44,811 nt of DNA from Mariniphaga sp. GTDB lineage: Bacteria > Bacteroidota > Bacteroidia > Bacteroidales > Prolixibacteraceae. The DNA lies in NCBI GenBank assembly GCA_025355585.1, contig JANXZJ010000196.1, positions 1 through 44,811 on the forward strand. Direction: 5' to 3'. A program made the translations under genes and the position numbers. The notes beneath the pieces were generated by a model. That model worked only from the letters and a program-made list of their open reading frames with translations. It made no database searches and was not told the DNA's origin. Every line of letters begins with the position of its first letter. The first letter of the stretch is position 1. This document shows, one piece after another, positions 43,076 through 44,811 of this stretch.

Positions 43076-44811
43076 ATGAGAAAGATGATCCTTATTACAT
43101 TGTGTATTTTTTTACTGATATCCAACACGCATGCTCAAACCAGGCTAAAAGCAAAACCACCAACCCAGTCTGATATTGATAAAATGATGAATGATGCCAC
43201 TCAAGGCATGAGTAAGGAAGATAAGGCGGCGATGAAAGAAATGATGAAGGGTGTAATGCCTGGAATGACTAAAAAACCCGCTTCAGGAGTGGTTGCTTTT
43301 ACCGACAATAAAAAACTTATTCCAACTAAAGATGTAACCCATATCAATAGTATTCCCAGGAAAACATTTACAGATGCAGATGTAAAAAACAACACTAACT
43401 TGTTGTATGGGAAACTGATGACAAAAATACCCACTTCTGAAAAGGCCATCATTACCAATGTAGTGACAAAAGCCAAAACCAGCTCTGCGCTGATGGAAGC
43501 CGCTACTATTTCTTTTATACAGGGACACAATCTGGCAGCTATAGGCCTGGCTTTAAAAGCTGTACAGGCAGAGCCGAAAAATGTGAATCACCAAAATAAC
43601 CTTGCAGCTATCTTATCACAAAGCGGATATCCTGAAAAGGCTATTCCTTATCTGAAAAAATTATCAGTGCAATTTCCAGCCAATAGTACAGTGCTTCATA
43701 ATCTGGGTTATGCCTGGTTAAGTCTTGGGCAAATTGATACCGCCAAGATTTATTTTGCAAGCGCAGCAGTCCAGAATTCTTCTAATCCGGAAACTAAAAT
43801 ATGTCAAGGCTTTATGGATGAATTAAAGGGTGATCCGAAAAAAGCTGCTGATAATTATGTGGAATCATTTACTGAAGATCCAAATCCGTTCACGGAAAAT
43901 CTGGTCAAGAATGTAGACGCTGCTGATCGTCTTGGACAAATTGATTTTGACCAAATAAAAAGCACTTTGACCATTTATGAATATTTCAAAATAGGCTGGA
44001 TCAGGATTCCGTCGTTGTCAGATAATGTTGAAGCTTACGAAAAGAATATGGCTATTAAAAATGGCTACAGCAAAATGTTTGATAAGCTAAATACAAAGAT
44101 TGAAACAATGTCCGAAGCAAGTAATGTAGAGGTTCAGGAACTTGCGGATAAAGGTGAAGCAGCATTTGTTAAAGGAATGATGCAGGAATCATTAAAAGGC
44201 CTGATTATGATGAGTATGCCTGCTGTTTACGTTCAAAACATATTACAGACTTACCTTAAAAGATGGACGGAGCGTTACATAAAAGAGAGTGCCGCATTGA
44301 TGGCAAAGATAAATACCCGGAAAATTGAGATGACTAAAGTTGGCGAGAATGATAAATGCCCTGATTTCAACAGAAAGAACGATGAGTTCCTTGCTTATGC
44401 AAACCCATTAATCAGGAAATTTTATGCAAAGAAAATTGAAGAGTACCGTGTATGGTTAAATGCTTTTTGCACCTGGAGCTGGTATATTGCCGGCAATCCC
44501 AAAAATGTGGTTATAGCACAAAGTATTGCCTGGACGAGCTACCTTACCGGAATATATCAACAGGCTATTGAAAATCAGTACGCGATTGCAAAATCATGTG
44601 TAAAGCAAAATGGTGATATTGCTCTTAAGATACCGGTCCCGGCAATTCCCAATTTCACGTGCCCGACAGTAGTAAGCGTTCCTTTTGGTCTGGATGAACA
44701 GTTCCTTGATCCCCAAACAGTAAATTTTGATAGCAATGACTGGGACATTAAACAGGCCGATGGTGCCACTACCCCTAATGTTACCTTGTCTCCTGGCATA
44801 GATGAAAATTA
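43076..44811 (+). CDS. Large secreted TPR-containing protein, 3' end outside the window
   Basis: Open from the ATG at 43076 to the edge, at least 578 residues. A signal peptide (MRKMILITLCIFLLISNTHA) is followed by a Met/Lys-rich stretch (IDKMMNDATQGMSKEDKA). Tetratricopeptide-like repeats lie at about residues 160-265 (NNLAAILSQSGYPEKAIPYL, LHNLGYAWLSLGQIDTAKIY, then KGDPKKAADNYVESFTEDPN). The remainder is helical with few clear motifs; the FNRKNDEFLAYANPLIRKFY and CTWSWYIAGNPKNV stretches are not recognised. Probably periplasmic or surface located. Function unknown. Confidence 0.85.
   Translation, partial: MRKMILITLCIFLLISNTHAQTRLKAKPPTQSDIDKMMNDATQGMSKEDKAAMKEMMKGVMPGMTKKPASGVVAFTDNKKLIPTKDVTHINSIPRKTFTDADVKNNTNLLYGKLMTKIPTSEKAIITNVVTKAKTSSALMEAATISFIQGHNLAAIGLALKAVQAEPKNVNHQNNLAAILSQSGYPEKAIPYLKKLSVQFPANSTVLHNLGYAWLSLGQIDTAKIYFASAAVQNSSNPETKICQGFMDELKGDPKKAADNYVESFTEDPNPFTENLVKNVDAADRLGQIDFDQIKSTLTIYEYFKIGWIRIPSLSDNVEAYEKNMAIKNGYSKMFDKLNTKIETMSEASNVEVQELADKGEAAFVKGMMQESLKGLIMMSMPAVYVQNILQTYLKRWTERYIKESAALMAKINTRKIEMTKVGENDKCPDFNRKNDEFLAYANPLIRKFYAKKIEEYRVWLNAFCTWSWYIAGNPKNVVIAQSIAWTSYLTGIYQQAIENQYAIAKSCVKQNGDIALKIPVPAIPNFTCPTVVSVPFGLDEQFLDPQTVNFDSNDWDIKQADGATTPNVTLSPGIDEN

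Overview
The window looks like a chromosomal segment of a Bacteroidota member, probably an environmental Bacteroidia or Marinilabiliales-type organism. That placement is inference. What supports it: AT-rich intergenic DNA, promoter boxes of the TAnnTTTG type, weak Shine-Dalgarno sequences, and typical families (TonB-dependent receptor with a carboxypeptidase-like N-terminal domain, GH97, DUF1573, DUF3109, DUF6132, LytS/LytTR, YXWGXW-like secreted proteins, archaeal-type ProRS). No rRNA, tRNA, CRISPR array, complete insertion sequence or phage gene was seen. Most of the window is ordinary chromosome.

Layout. 1-132 is the 3' end of an unidentified gene, followed by a bidirectional terminator. 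228-5017 (minus) is a compact four-gene unit: TonB-dependent receptor, secreted helical protein, LytS-type kinase and LytTR regulator. 5255-5437 encodes a tiny, extremely acidic protein. 5600-6025 is a gene remnant interrupted by a non-coding-looking insert. 6063-8032 (minus) is an OmpR-type two-component pair. 8251-12162 (plus) carries DUF1573, an Arg/Asn-rich secreted protein, cofactor-independent phosphoglycerate mutase and DUF3109. 12262-14059 (minus) carries a lone xylose-type binding lipoprotein and an HD hydrolase.

14279-22080 (plus) holds a HydG-like radical SAM enzyme with a changed auxiliary cluster motif, a GH97 enzyme of the retaining type, a Crp/Fnr regulator, a Tat-exported oxidoreductase/TIM-barrel pair of the 3-keto-sugar type, and an overlapping DUF6132/thioredoxin-lipoprotein pair. 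22245-27137 (minus) is housekeeping (TilS, PepT, ProS) plus a MazF-type toxin-antitoxin pair. 27237-31468 (plus) encodes cell-envelope proteins: a Gly/Tyr- and Ser-rich lipoprotein, an OmpP1/FadL-like porin and a small beta-barrel. 31667-33860 (minus) is cysD-cysN with a foldable leader. 34022-36426 (minus) has a MurG-like glycosyltransferase, an LpxH-like phosphoesterase and a small secreted protein. 36515-40596 is a redox/stress block: cytochrome b, an exported rubrerythrin with a degenerate zinc/iron ribbon, a two-component pair and a DUF2231 membrane protein. 40795-42786 encodes an exported esterase and a YncE-type propeller. A large secreted TPR protein starts at 43076 and runs off the right edge.

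The points most worth following are the HydG-like protein that lacks the middle cysteine of its C-terminal cluster motif with no hydrogenase genes nearby, the exported keto-sugar pair next to a GH97 enzyme and a regulator, the exported rubrerythrin that lacks one metal-binding cysteine, and the structured leader in front of cysD. No clearly new multi-gene defence or mobile system was found.
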